Origin: an uncultured Pelagibacteraceae bacterium
Lineage (GTDB): Bacteria; Pseudomonadota; Alphaproteobacteria; Pelagibacterales; Pelagibacteraceae
NCBI GenBank assembly: GCA_902579105.1
Contig: CACHFM010000001.1
Location: 1 to 64,000 of the forward strand
Reading direction: 5' to 3'
DNA length: 64,000 nucleotides
Shown here: in pieces, positions 10,740 through 19,000 of the stretch
How positions within the stretch are numbered: position 1 is the first letter of the stretch
How the letters are laid out: every line of letters begins with the position of its first letter
Position numbers and translations under genes: made by a program
The notes under the pieces: model-generated
What the model was told of the DNA's origin: nothing
Seen by the model: the letters and a program-made list of their open reading frames with translations, nothing else
Database searches by the model: none

Positions 10740-11837
10740 TTAAAATAAAAATATAATAGATGTTAAAAATATTAAACCTATTATAGCAACAGTAATTAAA
10801 ATTTTCTTTGATTTAAAAATTTTTTCAAAATTTTTATTTTCAATTGTTAGTTTGCTCAAATCTTCTGAATTGGTAATAAAACCTTTGCTTCTTCCAATTT
10901 TTAAAAACTTAGATTTTCTTTCATTCATAATTTCTTCTGGTGATAAATCTTTAAAATAATCTAAGTTTTTTGATATAGACACTTTCAAATTTTCTAACAT
11001 TAATTCTCTATCTCTATGAGCCCCACCTATTGGTTCTGGAATTATTTCTTCAATAATTTGTAATTCTAGTAAATCTTTAGCTGACAATTTCATTGCTTTA
11101 GCAGCATCAAGCATTTTTTTTGGATCTCTCCATAAAATTGTTGCACATCCCTCAGGAGAAATTACTGAATAAATTGCATTCTCCAACATTATTACTTTAT
11201 TTGATGAGGCTAATGCTATTGCTCCTCCTGAGCCTCCTTCACCAATTATAATTGCTATTGTTGGAACCTTAAGTTCCATGCAACATTCAATTGATTTTGC
11301 AATTGCTTCTGCTTGTCCTCTTTCTTCAGCACCAACTCCAGGATAAGCACCAGGAGTATCTATAAAAGTAATTATCGGAATATTAAATTTATTTGCCAAT
11401 CTCATTAATCGAATTGTTTTTCTATAGCCCTCTGGCCTCATCATTCCAAAATTTCTTTCAATTCTACTTTCTAGATCTTCACCTTTTTCTTGACCAATAA
11501 CCAAAACGGAATTTCCATTAAATTTTGCAAAGCCTGTTAATATCGATTTATCTTCACCATAATAACGATCCCCAGATAATGACATAAAATCATCAAATAA
11601 ATTTTCAATAAAAAACTTTGATTTTGGTCTGTCCTCATGCCTTGCAACCATTGTGGTTTGCCAAGCATCTAAGTTTGAATAAATATCCTTAAGTTTTTCA
11701 TCTAATTGAGATTGAGTAGTAGATATTTTTTGAGTATCTACCTCTGATAAACCATCTTGATTATAAGGATCTTTTAATTTTTCAATTTCCTCTTCAAGAT
11801 TTTTAATATCAGTTTCAAAATTAAGATAATTTTTCAT
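10740..11837 (-). CDS. accA: Acetyl-CoA carboxylase carboxyltransferase subunit alpha, with C-terminal membrane tail
   Basis: AccA and AccD (accD at 33040) form the carboxyltransferase that makes malonyl-CoA for fatty acid synthesis. The crotonase-fold core is well conserved, with FIDTPGAYPGVGAEERGQ and IGEGGSGGAIAL. The family is usually about 315-320 residues, but this protein has 365: after the normal end there is a charged linker and then about 20 hydrophobic residues ending at the stop (roughly 346-365). That looks like a single C-terminal transmembrane anchor, which soluble AccA proteins lack. The reading frame shows no break. Confidence 0.96.
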   Translation of the reverse strand: MKNYLNFETDIKNLEEEIEKLKDPYNQDGLSEVDTQKISTTQSQLDEKLKDIYSNLDAWQTTMVARHEDRPKSKFFIENLFDDFMSLSGDRYYGEDKSILTGFAKFNGNSVLVIGQEKGEDLESRIERNFGMMRPEGYRKTIRLMRLANKFNIPIITFIDTPGAYPGVGAEERGQAEAIAKSIECCMELKVPTIAIIIGEGGSGGAIALASSNKVIMLENAIYSVISPEGCATILWRDPKKMLDAAKAMKLSAKDLLELQIIEEIIPEPIGGAHRDRELMLENLKVSISKNLDYFKDLSPEEIMNERKSKFLKIGRSKGFITNSEDLSKLTIENKNFEKIFKSKKILITVAIIGLIFLTSIIFLF

Positions 11838-11890
11838 ATTATATTGTTTATAAACTAAAAATAGGCAATAAAATGATATAATAAAAATTA

Positions 11891-14074
11891 ATGAAAAAAA
11901 GAGAAAAATTCATAAAAATTAGTGATTTATCAGTATCAAAATTACTTTTAGATTTTGTTAATAAGGAGTTATTGCCTGGAACAGGTATTTCAAAAAATCG
12001 ATTTTGGAAAGGATTCAACGATGCTGTTCATTATTTAGCACCAAAAAATAAAAGACTTATTGAAACTAGAGAAAAAATTCAAAAATCTATAGACACTTAC
12101 CATCTTGATAGAAAAGGTAAAAAATTTAATTTTAATGAATACAAAGTTTTTTTAAAAAAAATCGGCTACCTTAAAAAATCAGGTAAAAATTTTAAAATTC
12201 AAACTAAAAATGTAGATAAAGAAATTTCAAGTATTTGTGGATCTCAATTAGTCTGTCCAGTTAGCAATGAAAGATTTTTATTAAATGCAGCCAATGCAAG
12301 ATGGGTTAGTTTGTATGATAGTTTATATGGAGCAAATATTATCCCTGAAACCAAAGGTGCCCTAAAAGGTAAAACTTACAATCCTATTAGAGGAAATAAA
12401 GTTATTACATATGCTAAAAATATTTTAGATAAATATGTGCCTCTAAAGAATAAAAGTTGGAATAATTTGAATAAAATACCAAATTTAACTAATGGAAAAT
12501 TAAATATTGAATTAAAAAATCAAAAACAATTTATTGGATACAGAAAAAGCAAAAATAAATTATCATCTCTTTTATTTATAAATAATAATCTTCATATAGA
12601 TATATTATTTGATCAAAGTGGAAATTTAGAAATAAACAATCCAGAAGGAAATCAAGATCCTTTAAAAATTCATGATATTTATTTAGAATCAGCAATTTCA
12701 ACAATCTGTGATCATGAAGATAGTGTTGCTGCAGTTGATGCTGAGGATAAAGTTTTGGGATACAGAAATTGGTTACTTTTAATGAAAGGAAGCCTGAATT
12801 CAAAGTTTAAAAAAAATGGAAAAATAATTTTAAGAAAATTAAACCCAGACAGAGAATATCTTTCGATTAAAAATAAAAAAATTAAATTACATGGAAGATC
12901 ATTATTATTAAATAGAAATGTTGGTCATTTAATGACGAACCCTGCAATCCTTTTAAAAGATGGATCAGAATGTCCAGAAGGAATTTTAGATGCCTTTATA
13001 ACTTCTGCCGCATCTCTTCATGATTTTAAAAGAAAAGGAAATTCAAGATGTAATTCTATTTATATTGTTAAACCAAAAATGCATGGTCCAGAAGAATGTT
13101 CATTCACAAATCTGATTTTTGAAAAAGTTGAAAATGTTTTAAAATTAAAAAGAAATCAAATCCTATGTGGAATTATGGATGAAGAAAGAAGAACATCAGT
13201 TAATCTTAAAGAATGTATTAGAATTTTAAAGAAGAGAGTATTTTTTATTAATACAGGATTTCTTGATAGAACTGGTGACGAAATTCATACATCTATGGAA
13301 ATTGGACCAATGATACTAAAAGGAGAAATGAAATCTACAAAATGGATAAAAGCATATGAAAATAATAACGTTGACGTAGGTTTGTCTTGTGGTTTTTCTG
13401 GAAAAGCTCAAATAGGTAAAGGCATGTGGGCAATGCCAGATTTACTAAATGAAATGATGGAACAAAAAATTTCACATCCACTATCAGGAGCCAATTGTGC
13501 TTGGGTTCCATCTCCAACTGCAGCTTGCATTCATGCATTGCATTACCACGAAATCGATGTTTTCTCAAAACATAAGAAAATCAAAAAAAGAAAACCTGCA
13601 AACTTAGATGATATTATTACAATACCAATTGAGCATAATTATAATTGGTCCAATGAGACAATTGAAAAAGAACTAAAAAATAACGCCCAAGGTATTTTAG
13701 GTTATGTTGTAAGATGGGTTGATCAATCAGTGGGATGTTCTAAAGTTCCTGATATTAATGGGATAGGTTTAATGGAAGATAGAGCAACTTGCAGAATAAG
13801 TAGTCAACATATTGCAAATTGGATTCATCATGGTGTTTGTAGTAAAAAGCAAGTTTTAGAAGTTATGAAAAAAATGGCAAAAGTTGTTGATTATCAGAAT
13901 CTCAAAGATAAAAGTATGAAAGATCAAGAACCCTATCAACAGATGTCTGGAAATTTTGAAAAATCGATAGCATTCAAAGCTGCCTGTGATTTAGTTTTTC
14001 ATGGAAAGTATCAGCCTTCAGGATATACAGAACCATTACTTCATTTCAACAGATTAATAAAAAAATCAATTTAA
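11891..14074 (+). CDS. glcB: Malate synthase G
   Basis: Malate synthase condenses glyoxylate with acetyl-CoA to malate. At 727 residues this is the long monomeric G isoform. Recognisable segments are CPVSNERFLLNAANARWVSL near the start, the active-site region GIMDEERRTSVNL, the FINTGFLDRTGDEIHT stretch and the C-terminal SPTAACIHALHYH. Only 53 bp separate it from the divergent accA start. Literature on Pelagibacter reports a glycine riboswitch in front of malate synthase; no such leader fits here. The 3' end overlaps recR by 9 bp tail to tail. Confidence 0.97.
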   Translation: MKKREKFIKISDLSVSKLLLDFVNKELLPGTGISKNRFWKGFNDAVHYLAPKNKRLIETREKIQKSIDTYHLDRKGKKFNFNEYKVFLKKIGYLKKSGKNFKIQTKNVDKEISSICGSQLVCPVSNERFLLNAANARWVSLYDSLYGANIIPETKGALKGKTYNPIRGNKVITYAKNILDKYVPLKNKSWNNLNKIPNLTNGKLNIELKNQKQFIGYRKSKNKLSSLLFINNNLHIDILFDQSGNLEINNPEGNQDPLKIHDIYLESAISTICDHEDSVAAVDAEDKVLGYRNWLLLMKGSLNSKFKKNGKIILRKLNPDREYLSIKNKKIKLHGRSLLLNRNVGHLMTNPAILLKDGSECPEGILDAFITSAASLHDFKRKGNSRCNSIYIVKPKMHGPEECSFTNLIFEKVENVLKLKRNQILCGIMDEERRTSVNLKECIRILKKRVFFINTGFLDRTGDEIHTSMEIGPMILKGEMKSTKWIKAYENNNVDVGLSCGFSGKAQIGKGMWAMPDLLNEMMEQKISHPLSGANCAWVPSPTAACIHALHYHEIDVFSKHKKIKKRKPANLDDIITIPIEHNYNWSNETIEKELKNNAQGILGYVVRWVDQSVGCSKVPDINGIGLMEDRATCRISSQHIANWIHHGVCSKKQVLEVMKKMAKVVDYQNLKDKSMKDQEPYQQMSGNFEKSIAFKAACDLVFHGKYQPSGYTEPLLHFNRLIKKSI

Positions 14075-14677
14075 ATTATTTTTTAAATTAGTTCTATTTT
14101 TAAAAGCAGAAAATAAAGTTCCATCATCTAAGCTTTCTATCTCCCCTCCAACAGGTAAGCCTTGAGCTAATTTTGTAATTTTAACTTTTGTATTTTTTAA
14201 ACTATCTTGGATATAATAAGCTGTAGTTTGCCCTTCAATTGTTGCACTTGTTGCAAGAATTACTTCTTCTATATTATCTTTTTTTACTCTTTCAACTAAT
14301 GAATTTATTAAAAGATCTTCTTTTCTTTGTCCGGCTGATGAAATCGTTCCTCCTAAAATATGAAAATAACCTTGAAAAATATTTGAATTTTCTATTGACC
14401 ATTGATCAGCAATATCTTCAACTACACAAATTTTATTATATTTTTCTTTTATATTTTCACAATTAAAGCATCCTTTTAAATTTGATTTTAAAGACCCACA
14501 AGAATTACAACGTGTTACATTTTTATAAACTTGAGCTAATATGCTAGCCATTGGTTTAATTAATTCATCACGATTATTAATTAATTTTAAAATAATTCTT
14601 TTGGCTGATTTTGGACCTAGTCCTGGAAGTTTTGAAATTAACTTAATTAATTCTTCGATTTCACTAATATTTTTCAT
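14066..14677 (-). CDS. recR: Recombination mediator RecR
   Basis: RecR works with RecF/RecO to load RecA at single-stranded gaps. The 203-residue protein has the N-terminal helix-hairpin-helix LPGLGPKSAKRI (about 16-27), a four-cysteine zinc finger (CNSCGSL and CFNC), and a Toprim domain with CVVEDIADQWSIE. The order dnaX-ybaB-recR is conserved across many bacteria. Only 3 bp separate it from ybaB. Its stop overlaps the converging glcB stop region. Confidence 0.97.
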   Translation of the reverse strand: MKNISEIEELIKLISKLPGLGPKSAKRIILKLINNRDELIKPMASILAQVYKNVTRCNSCGSLKSNLKGCFNCENIKEKYNKICVVEDIADQWSIENSNIFQGYFHILGGTISSAGQRKEDLLINSLVERVKKDNIEEVILATSATIEGQTTAYYIQDSLKNTKVKITKLAQGLPVGGEIESLDDGTLFSAFKNRTNLKNNLN

Positions 14678-14680
14678 TAA

Positions 14681-14998
14681 CTAAAGTGGCCATTTAAAAC
14701 CAGGAATTCCAAAGCCGCCTGTAGCCTTTGAAATTTCTTCTGAAGTTCTTGATTTGAGTTGGGATTTAGCACTATTGTGAGCTGCAACAATCAAATCTTC
14801 AATTATAGTTTTATCTTCCTTCATAATTTCTTCAGATAATTTTATTGTTTGCATTTCTCCCTCACCATCTAGAGTTATTTTTACTGAATTAGAACCAGAA
14901 ATTCCCTCAACTCTTATTTCTTTAATTTTCTGCTGGCTTTCTTTCATTTTTGCCTCAAGCTCTTTTGCTTTATCTAAAATTTTTGTAAAATCAGTCAT
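14681..14998 (-). CDS. YbaB/EbfC nucleoid-associated protein
   Basis: This small 105-residue DNA-binding protein forms dimers on the nucleoid in characterised relatives. The sequence shows the typical amphipathic first helix (KILDKAKELEAKMKESQQKIKEI), the central GISGSNSVKITLDGEGEM strand region and the C-terminal GGFGIPGF tail. Its start overlaps the end of dnaX by 8 bp and recR follows 3 bp later, so the three genes are almost certainly one operon. Confidence 0.95.
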   Translation of the reverse strand: MTDFTKILDKAKELEAKMKESQQKIKEIRVEGISGSNSVKITLDGEGEMQTIKLSEEIMKEDKTIIEDLIVAAHNSAKSQLKSRTSEEISKATGGFGIPGFKWPL

Positions 14999-16649
14999 TA
15001 TTATCCCCTTCGTTTTCTAATTTAACATCTAAAAGCTCTGCATCTGGAAATTTATTCAATAAAACTCTATAAATTTCTAAATTTTTAGCTTCTTTAATTA
15101 AATTTTCCTTAATATTTTTTTGTTTATCTTTTATAGAAATTTCACCCTTAGATTTACTCAATGTAATTATCCATCTTTCATCGGTCCATTCAAAAAGTTT
15201 TGAAGATAGATCTTTTACAAAATCTTTATCTAGATTATGATTAAAAGAAATTTCAATCATATTTTTTTCAAATTTTACTAAATTTACATTTTTTTCTAAA
15301 TCATATTTTAATTTAATTTCCTTTTTTTTAGAACATAGGGCAATCAAATCATAAAATGAGTTAATAAAATTTTTATCTATAGCTTTAATCTCAGTTTTAG
15401 TTTCAGGATTAGTTTTTTTTTCTTGGGCAATATTTTTTATTTGATTGACAGATTTGACTTTATTTTCAAATTCTTCATCATTATCAATTTTTGTTTTTAA
15501 AGAATTTTTGTCATCTAAATTAACATCAACTTTATCTTTTAATTTTATTGAACTCAAATGCATTAACCTTATTAAAAACATTTCAATTGATAAATGTTGA
15601 TTTGAAACTATATCAAATTCTTCAAGAGAGTTAATTGCAAATTGCCAAAATAAAATTAAAGTCTCTGGATCTACTTGATTTGATACATTTTTAATTTTTG
15701 CAAATGCTTCATCGGTTAAAGAAAAATTTGTACTTTCTAAAGTTAATGAATTAATATTTTTAAAATAATATAGAATTTCTAAAAAATCATTAATAAAAAC
15801 TTTAGCATCAATGCCTTGATCATAAATATTTCTATAGATATTAATTACTTTATTTTCATCACCTTTTAATATTAATTCAAATAAATCTATTAATTGAGTT
15901 TTATCAACATAACCAAAAATTTTTTGTGCAGTATTTAAATCTAATTCTTGTTCTTTATCTAAACTTAATAATGCTCTATCCAGCAAAGATAATGCATCTC
16001 TAACTGAACCTTCTGATATTTTTACAATCAATTTCAAAGCCTCATCTGTTACTTTGCCATTTTCTTTATCTTTAATTTTCTTTATAAATTCAAATAGTTC
16101 AGATGATTTAATTCTAGATAAATCAAATCTCTGACATCTTGATACTACAGTAATAGGAATTTTTTTAATTTCTGTGGTTGCAAAAATAAATTTAAGATAT
16201 TCAGGTGGTTCTTCCAATGTTTTTAATAAAGCATTAAAAGCTTGTTTACTTAACATATGAACTTCATCAATAATGAAAATTTTATATTTAGCTGAAGTTG
16301 GTCCATATCTTGAAAACTCTATTAAATCCCTAACATCATCAACGCCAGTTTTACTTGCCGCATCCATTTCAAGCACATCTATGTGGCTTGAGTTTGTAAT
16401 TGCATTGCAATTATCACATTTATTTTTGCATTTACTTTCAAATCCGTTTGAACAATTTAGTGCCTTTGCAACAATCCTTGCTATTGTAGTTTTTCCTATA
16501 CCTCTAATTCCTGTGAATAAATATGCATTTGGTATTTTGTCAGCTTTAATCGAATTTGTTATAGTTTCTGCAACAACTTCTTGACCAATAAGATCATCAA
16601 AAGTTTGCGGTCTATATTTTAATGCTAATACTTTTGAATTATTATTCAT
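14991..16649 (-). CDS. dnaX: DNA polymerase III subunits tau/gamma
   Basis: DnaX is the ATPase of the sliding-clamp loader. The 552-residue protein has Walker A GIRGIGKTT (about 47-55), a zinc module with four cysteines (65-84), Walker B IIDEVHML, the sensor LLKTLEEPPE and the SRC motif at about 170-172. Domains I-III end near residue 375; a lysine-rich linker leads to a diverged tau-specific C-terminus. Codons 410-412 contain an A9 run directly followed by a stop in the -1 frame, a possible gamma-producing slip site (separate entry). The ffs RNA gene lies just upstream. Confidence 0.97.
   Translation of the reverse strand: MNNNSKVLALKYRPQTFDDLIGQEVVAETITNSIKADKIPNAYLFTGIRGIGKTTIARIVAKALNCSNGFESKCKNKCDNCNAITNSSHIDVLEMDAASKTGVDDVRDLIEFSRYGPTSAKYKIFIIDEVHMLSKQAFNALLKTLEEPPEYLKFIFATTEIKKIPITVVSRCQRFDLSRIKSSELFEFIKKIKDKENGKVTDEALKLIVKISEGSVRDALSLLDRALLSLDKEQELDLNTAQKIFGYVDKTQLIDLFELILKGDENKVINIYRNIYDQGIDAKVFINDFLEILYYFKNINSLTLESTNFSLTDEAFAKIKNVSNQVDPETLILFWQFAINSLEEFDIVSNQHLSIEMFLIRLMHLSSIKLKDKVDVNLDDKNSLKTKIDNDEEFENKVKSVNQIKNIAQEKKTNPETKTEIKAIDKNFINSFYDLIALCSKKKEIKLKYDLEKNVNLVKFEKNMIEISFNHNLDKDFVKDLSSKLFEWTDERWIITLSKSKGEISIKDKQKNIKENLIKEAKNLEIYRVLLNKFPDAELLDVKLENEGDNND
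15413..15421 (-). other. Candidate slippery A9 tract within dnaX
   Basis: On the coding strand nine consecutive A residues span codons 410-413 (GAA AAA AAA ACT). A -1 ribosomal shift, or one extra A added by RNA polymerase, would read AAC and then TAA, giving a 413-residue protein that ends just after clamp-loader domain III, about the size of gamma. E. coli dnaX uses an A6G slip and Thermus dnaX an A9 run for this purpose. Long A runs are common in this AT-rich genome, so function is not proven. Confidence 0.5.
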
Positions 16650-16659
16650 ATAAATTTAT

Positions 16660-16746
16660 TAAGGAGACTAGAACCTGAATAACTGTCTCTACGACTGCTT
16701 CCGTTAAGATCTGGTCGGGTTCAAGCAGCATCCACCTCTAGCCTCC
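16660..16746 (-). ncRNA. ffs: Signal recognition particle RNA (4.5S type)
   Basis: The RNA reads GGAGGCTAGA at its 5' end (16746-16737) and TCTAGTCTCC at its 3' end (16672-16663), which pair over 10 bp to close a long hairpin. The apex carries the universal Ffh-binding element, here CAGATCTTAACGGAAGCAG (16715-16697), colinear with the E. coli domain IV motif; the tetraloop would be UAAC (URRC type) rather than GGAA. At about 85 nt it is the short form without an Alu domain. A good promoter ends exactly upstream. It lies between pheA and dnaX. Confidence 0.9.
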
Positions 16747-16752
16747 AGAAGT

Positions 16753-16782
16753 ATTATAGCAGTTATATTTTCTAATCTACAA
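16753..16782 (-). promoter_or_regulatory. Sigma-70-type promoter of ffs
   Basis: On the minus strand TTGTAG (16782-16777) and a perfect TATAAT (16758-16753) are separated by 18 bp. Transcription would start about 7 nt downstream, at 16746, exactly the first base of the SRP RNA terminal helix. The position relative to a structurally defined RNA end makes this the best-supported promoter in the window. Confidence 0.75.
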
Positions 16783-16792
16783 GAAAAGATTG

Positions 16793-17626
16793 TTATTTTT
16801 TTTCTCTCAACTTATCAGCCTCAAAAACACCCAAGACGTGAAAATCTTGACAATGCAAACCTAACTCTTCTAAGGATTTTTGAACTTTTGGATCTTCAAT
16901 ATGTCCATCTAAATCACATAAAAAAAAGAAAGAATCGAACGAGTTTTTTTCAGGATAACTTTGTAGCTTAGTTAAGTTAACACCATTAATAGCAAATCCT
17001 CCTAAAGATTGATAAAGAGCTGCCGGCTTACTTTTAAGTTTAAATAAAAATGAAGTGATATACTTTTTATTTCCAAATTCTGGTTGTAAAATATTTTTTC
17101 CCATTACTAAAAATCTAGTTAAATTACCACTTTCATTTTCAATATTTTTTTTTATTACTTCCAGTCCATAAATTTTTGCACTCAATGATGATGCTATAGC
17201 ACCTTTTGTTATATCTTTTGTCTTTGAAATCATTTCAGCAGATCCCGCAGTATCAGCTCTAATATGTTCTGCTATTTTATTATCTTTTATAAATTTAGAG
17301 CATTGAGATAAACCTTGAGCATGTGAATATACTTCTTTTATGTCTTTGAGTTTTGCGCCAGGATGAGCTAATAAATTGTGTTCAATTTTTTGAAAATATT
17401 CCATATAAATATTAAGTCTGTGTTTAAAAATTAAATATTCAATTCCAATATTTCCTGTAATTCTATTAGACTCAGGAATAATTATTTTACAATCAGGTTC
17501 TGAAATTGCTTTTTCAAAACATTCATCAAAAGTTTTACACGGTAATATTTCTGCTTTAGGATCAATCGTTAAGGCTGCTAAATGAGAATACGCTCCGAAA
17601 GTACCTTGAAAATAAATTTTACTCAT
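16793..17626 (-). CDS. pheA: Prephenate dehydratase
   Basis: This enzyme converts prephenate to phenylpyruvate, the committed step of phenylalanine synthesis. The 277-residue monofunctional form has the N-terminal FQGTFGAYSHLAA motif, the catalytic-region ALASSLSAKIYGL equivalent (GAIASSLSAKIYGL), the NLTRFLVMGK stretch, and a C-terminal ACT domain (about 190-275) with the ESRP-like element GVNLTKLQSYPEKNSF, expected to bind phenylalanine for feedback inhibition. No chorismate mutase domain is fused. The ATG overlaps the kdsB stop by 4 bp. Confidence 0.96.
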   Translation of the reverse strand: MSKIYFQGTFGAYSHLAALTIDPKAEILPCKTFDECFEKAISEPDCKIIIPESNRITGNIGIEYLIFKHRLNIYMEYFQKIEHNLLAHPGAKLKDIKEVYSHAQGLSQCSKFIKDNKIAEHIRADTAGSAEMISKTKDITKGAIASSLSAKIYGLEVIKKNIENESGNLTRFLVMGKNILQPEFGNKKYITSFLFKLKSKPAALYQSLGGFAINGVNLTKLQSYPEKNSFDSFFFLCDLDGHIEDPKVQKSLEELGLHCQDFHVLGVFEADKLREKK

Positions 17627-18357
17627 TGGTCCTTATATTCCATAATTTTTTTTAAGGCTATATAATCTTCTTCTGTATCTACTCCTATTGGAGATGAATT
17701 GGCATGTGCCACATTTATATTAATATTATTATCTAAAGCTCTTAATTGTTCTAATCTATTCTTAATTTCATTTTTAGACTGACTTAATTTAACAAATTGT
17801 TCAAGTATTTCAGTTCTATAACAATAGATACCTATATGATGGTAAATATTATTTAAATTCGAAGAATTTCTTACAAAAGTCTTAGCTTCTGAAAATTGGT
17901 CAACTTCTAGATTTTTTTTTGTTATTACTTTAACTATATTTTCGTTTTTTAAATCATTTTTATTTTTAATATTTGAAGCAAGAGTTCCTATTTTAGATCC
18001 ATTAATAATCATTTTTTGATTAAGATTAATAATATCTTTAATATCAATTGCTGGTTCATCTCCTTGTAAATTCATTATTAGATTAATATTTTTAATATTC
18101 AATTTTTGAAATGCCTCATAGATTCTATCGGTACCTGTTTTATGATTTTTATTTGTTAAAACTGCATTACCTCCATTTTTTATAACATCATCAGCTATCT
18201 CCTGATCTTCAGTTGCAACAAAAACCTCTCCAATATTAGCTTCTTGGGCCCTTCTAAACACGTGAGAAATTATTGATAAATTGTTAATTTTCAGCAAAGG
18301 CTTGCCCGGAAGTCTAGTAGCTGACAGTCTAGATGGTATAATGATCAGTGTTTTCAT
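17623..18357 (-). CDS. kdsB: 3-deoxy-manno-octulosonate cytidylyltransferase
   Basis: KdsB activates Kdo as CMP-Kdo for lipid A core assembly. The 244-residue protein starts with the nucleotidyltransferase signature IPSRLSATRLPGKPL and contains NLQGDEPAI, a magnesium/nucleotide-binding segment, plus the C-terminal GVDTEEDY. It pairs logically with kdsD at 23380. It overlaps pheA by 4 bp and is transcribed divergently from the cytochrome c gene across 115 bp. Confidence 0.97.
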   Translation of the reverse strand: MKTLIIIPSRLSATRLPGKPLLKINNLSIISHVFRRAQEANIGEVFVATEDQEIADDVIKNGGNAVLTNKNHKTGTDRIYEAFQKLNIKNINLIMNLQGDEPAIDIKDIINLNQKMIINGSKIGTLASNIKNKNDLKNENIVKVITKKNLEVDQFSEAKTFVRNSSNLNNIYHHIGIYCYRTEILEQFVKLSQSKNEIKNRLEQLRALDNNININVAHANSSPIGVDTEEDYIALKKIMEYKDQ

Positions 18358-18472
18358 TTATTTATCATTTTATTATATCTAATAAATATAGAGATAGAGG
18401 CAAAATTATACATTTAATTTTGATAATTTTTTAATTTATCATGTTATACGTTTTGTTAAAATTAAAAAAAAA

Positions 18473-19000
18473 ATGGATTCGTTCGAAATAAATAAAATTA
18501 TATCAGCTATTATAGTGGTAGTAGTGTTGGTAGTGGGAATTGATAAATTATCGGATGTAATTTTTCATGTAGAGAAACCAAAAAAACCTGGATATATAGT
18601 AGAATTACAGCAAGTGTCTACGGCCTCAGCTTCAACAGAAAGTAAAATTGATATAGCAGCTTTAATGGCAATGGGAAGTGCTGAAGAAGGAAAAAAAGTT
18701 TTTAAAAAATGTGTAGCCTGTCATTCAATAGCTAAAGGCGGTAAAAATAAAATTGGTCCAGCATTATATAATGTTGTGGGAAGAAAAATTGCGGGAGTTG
18801 CGGATTACAAATATTCAAAAGCTTTTATAGCTTATGAAAAAGAATGGACATTTGAGGAACTAAATGGATTTTTAATAAAACCTGCAAAATGGATTGCGGG
18901 AACAAAAATGGCTTATGCAGGACTTAAAAAAGAAAAAGATAGAGCTTCAGTTATAAAATATTTAAATGAAAACTCTGATAGTCCTTTGACCTTACCTTAG
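18473..19000 (+). CDS. Membrane-anchored class I cytochrome c
   Basis: The 175-residue protein has one hydrophobic segment at about residues 8-24 that can act as signal and membrane anchor, a Ser/Ala-rich linker, then a haem domain with CVACH at 80-84 and an axial Met in GTKMAYAG (about 146). It resembles the CycM/c552-type cytochromes of alphaproteobacteria, which carry electrons from the bc1 complex to the terminal oxidase on the periplasmic side. The assignment to CycM is by architecture; other small c-type cytochromes are possible. Its end overlaps the converging argF by 9 bp. Confidence 0.9.
   Translation: MDSFEINKIISAIIVVVVLVVGIDKLSDVIFHVEKPKKPGYIVELQQVSTASASTESKIDIAALMAMGSAEEGKKVFKKCVACHSIAKGGKNKIGPALYNVVGRKIAGVADYKYSKAFIAYEKEWTFEELNGFLIKPAKWIAGTKMAYAGLKKEKDRASVIKYLNENSDSPLTLP

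Noticed and set aside
16273-16584. Plus-strand frame of 103 codons inside dnaX
   Set aside because: Antisense to the conserved ATPase domain of dnaX; hydrophobic composition is a by-product of the AT-rich antisense strand.
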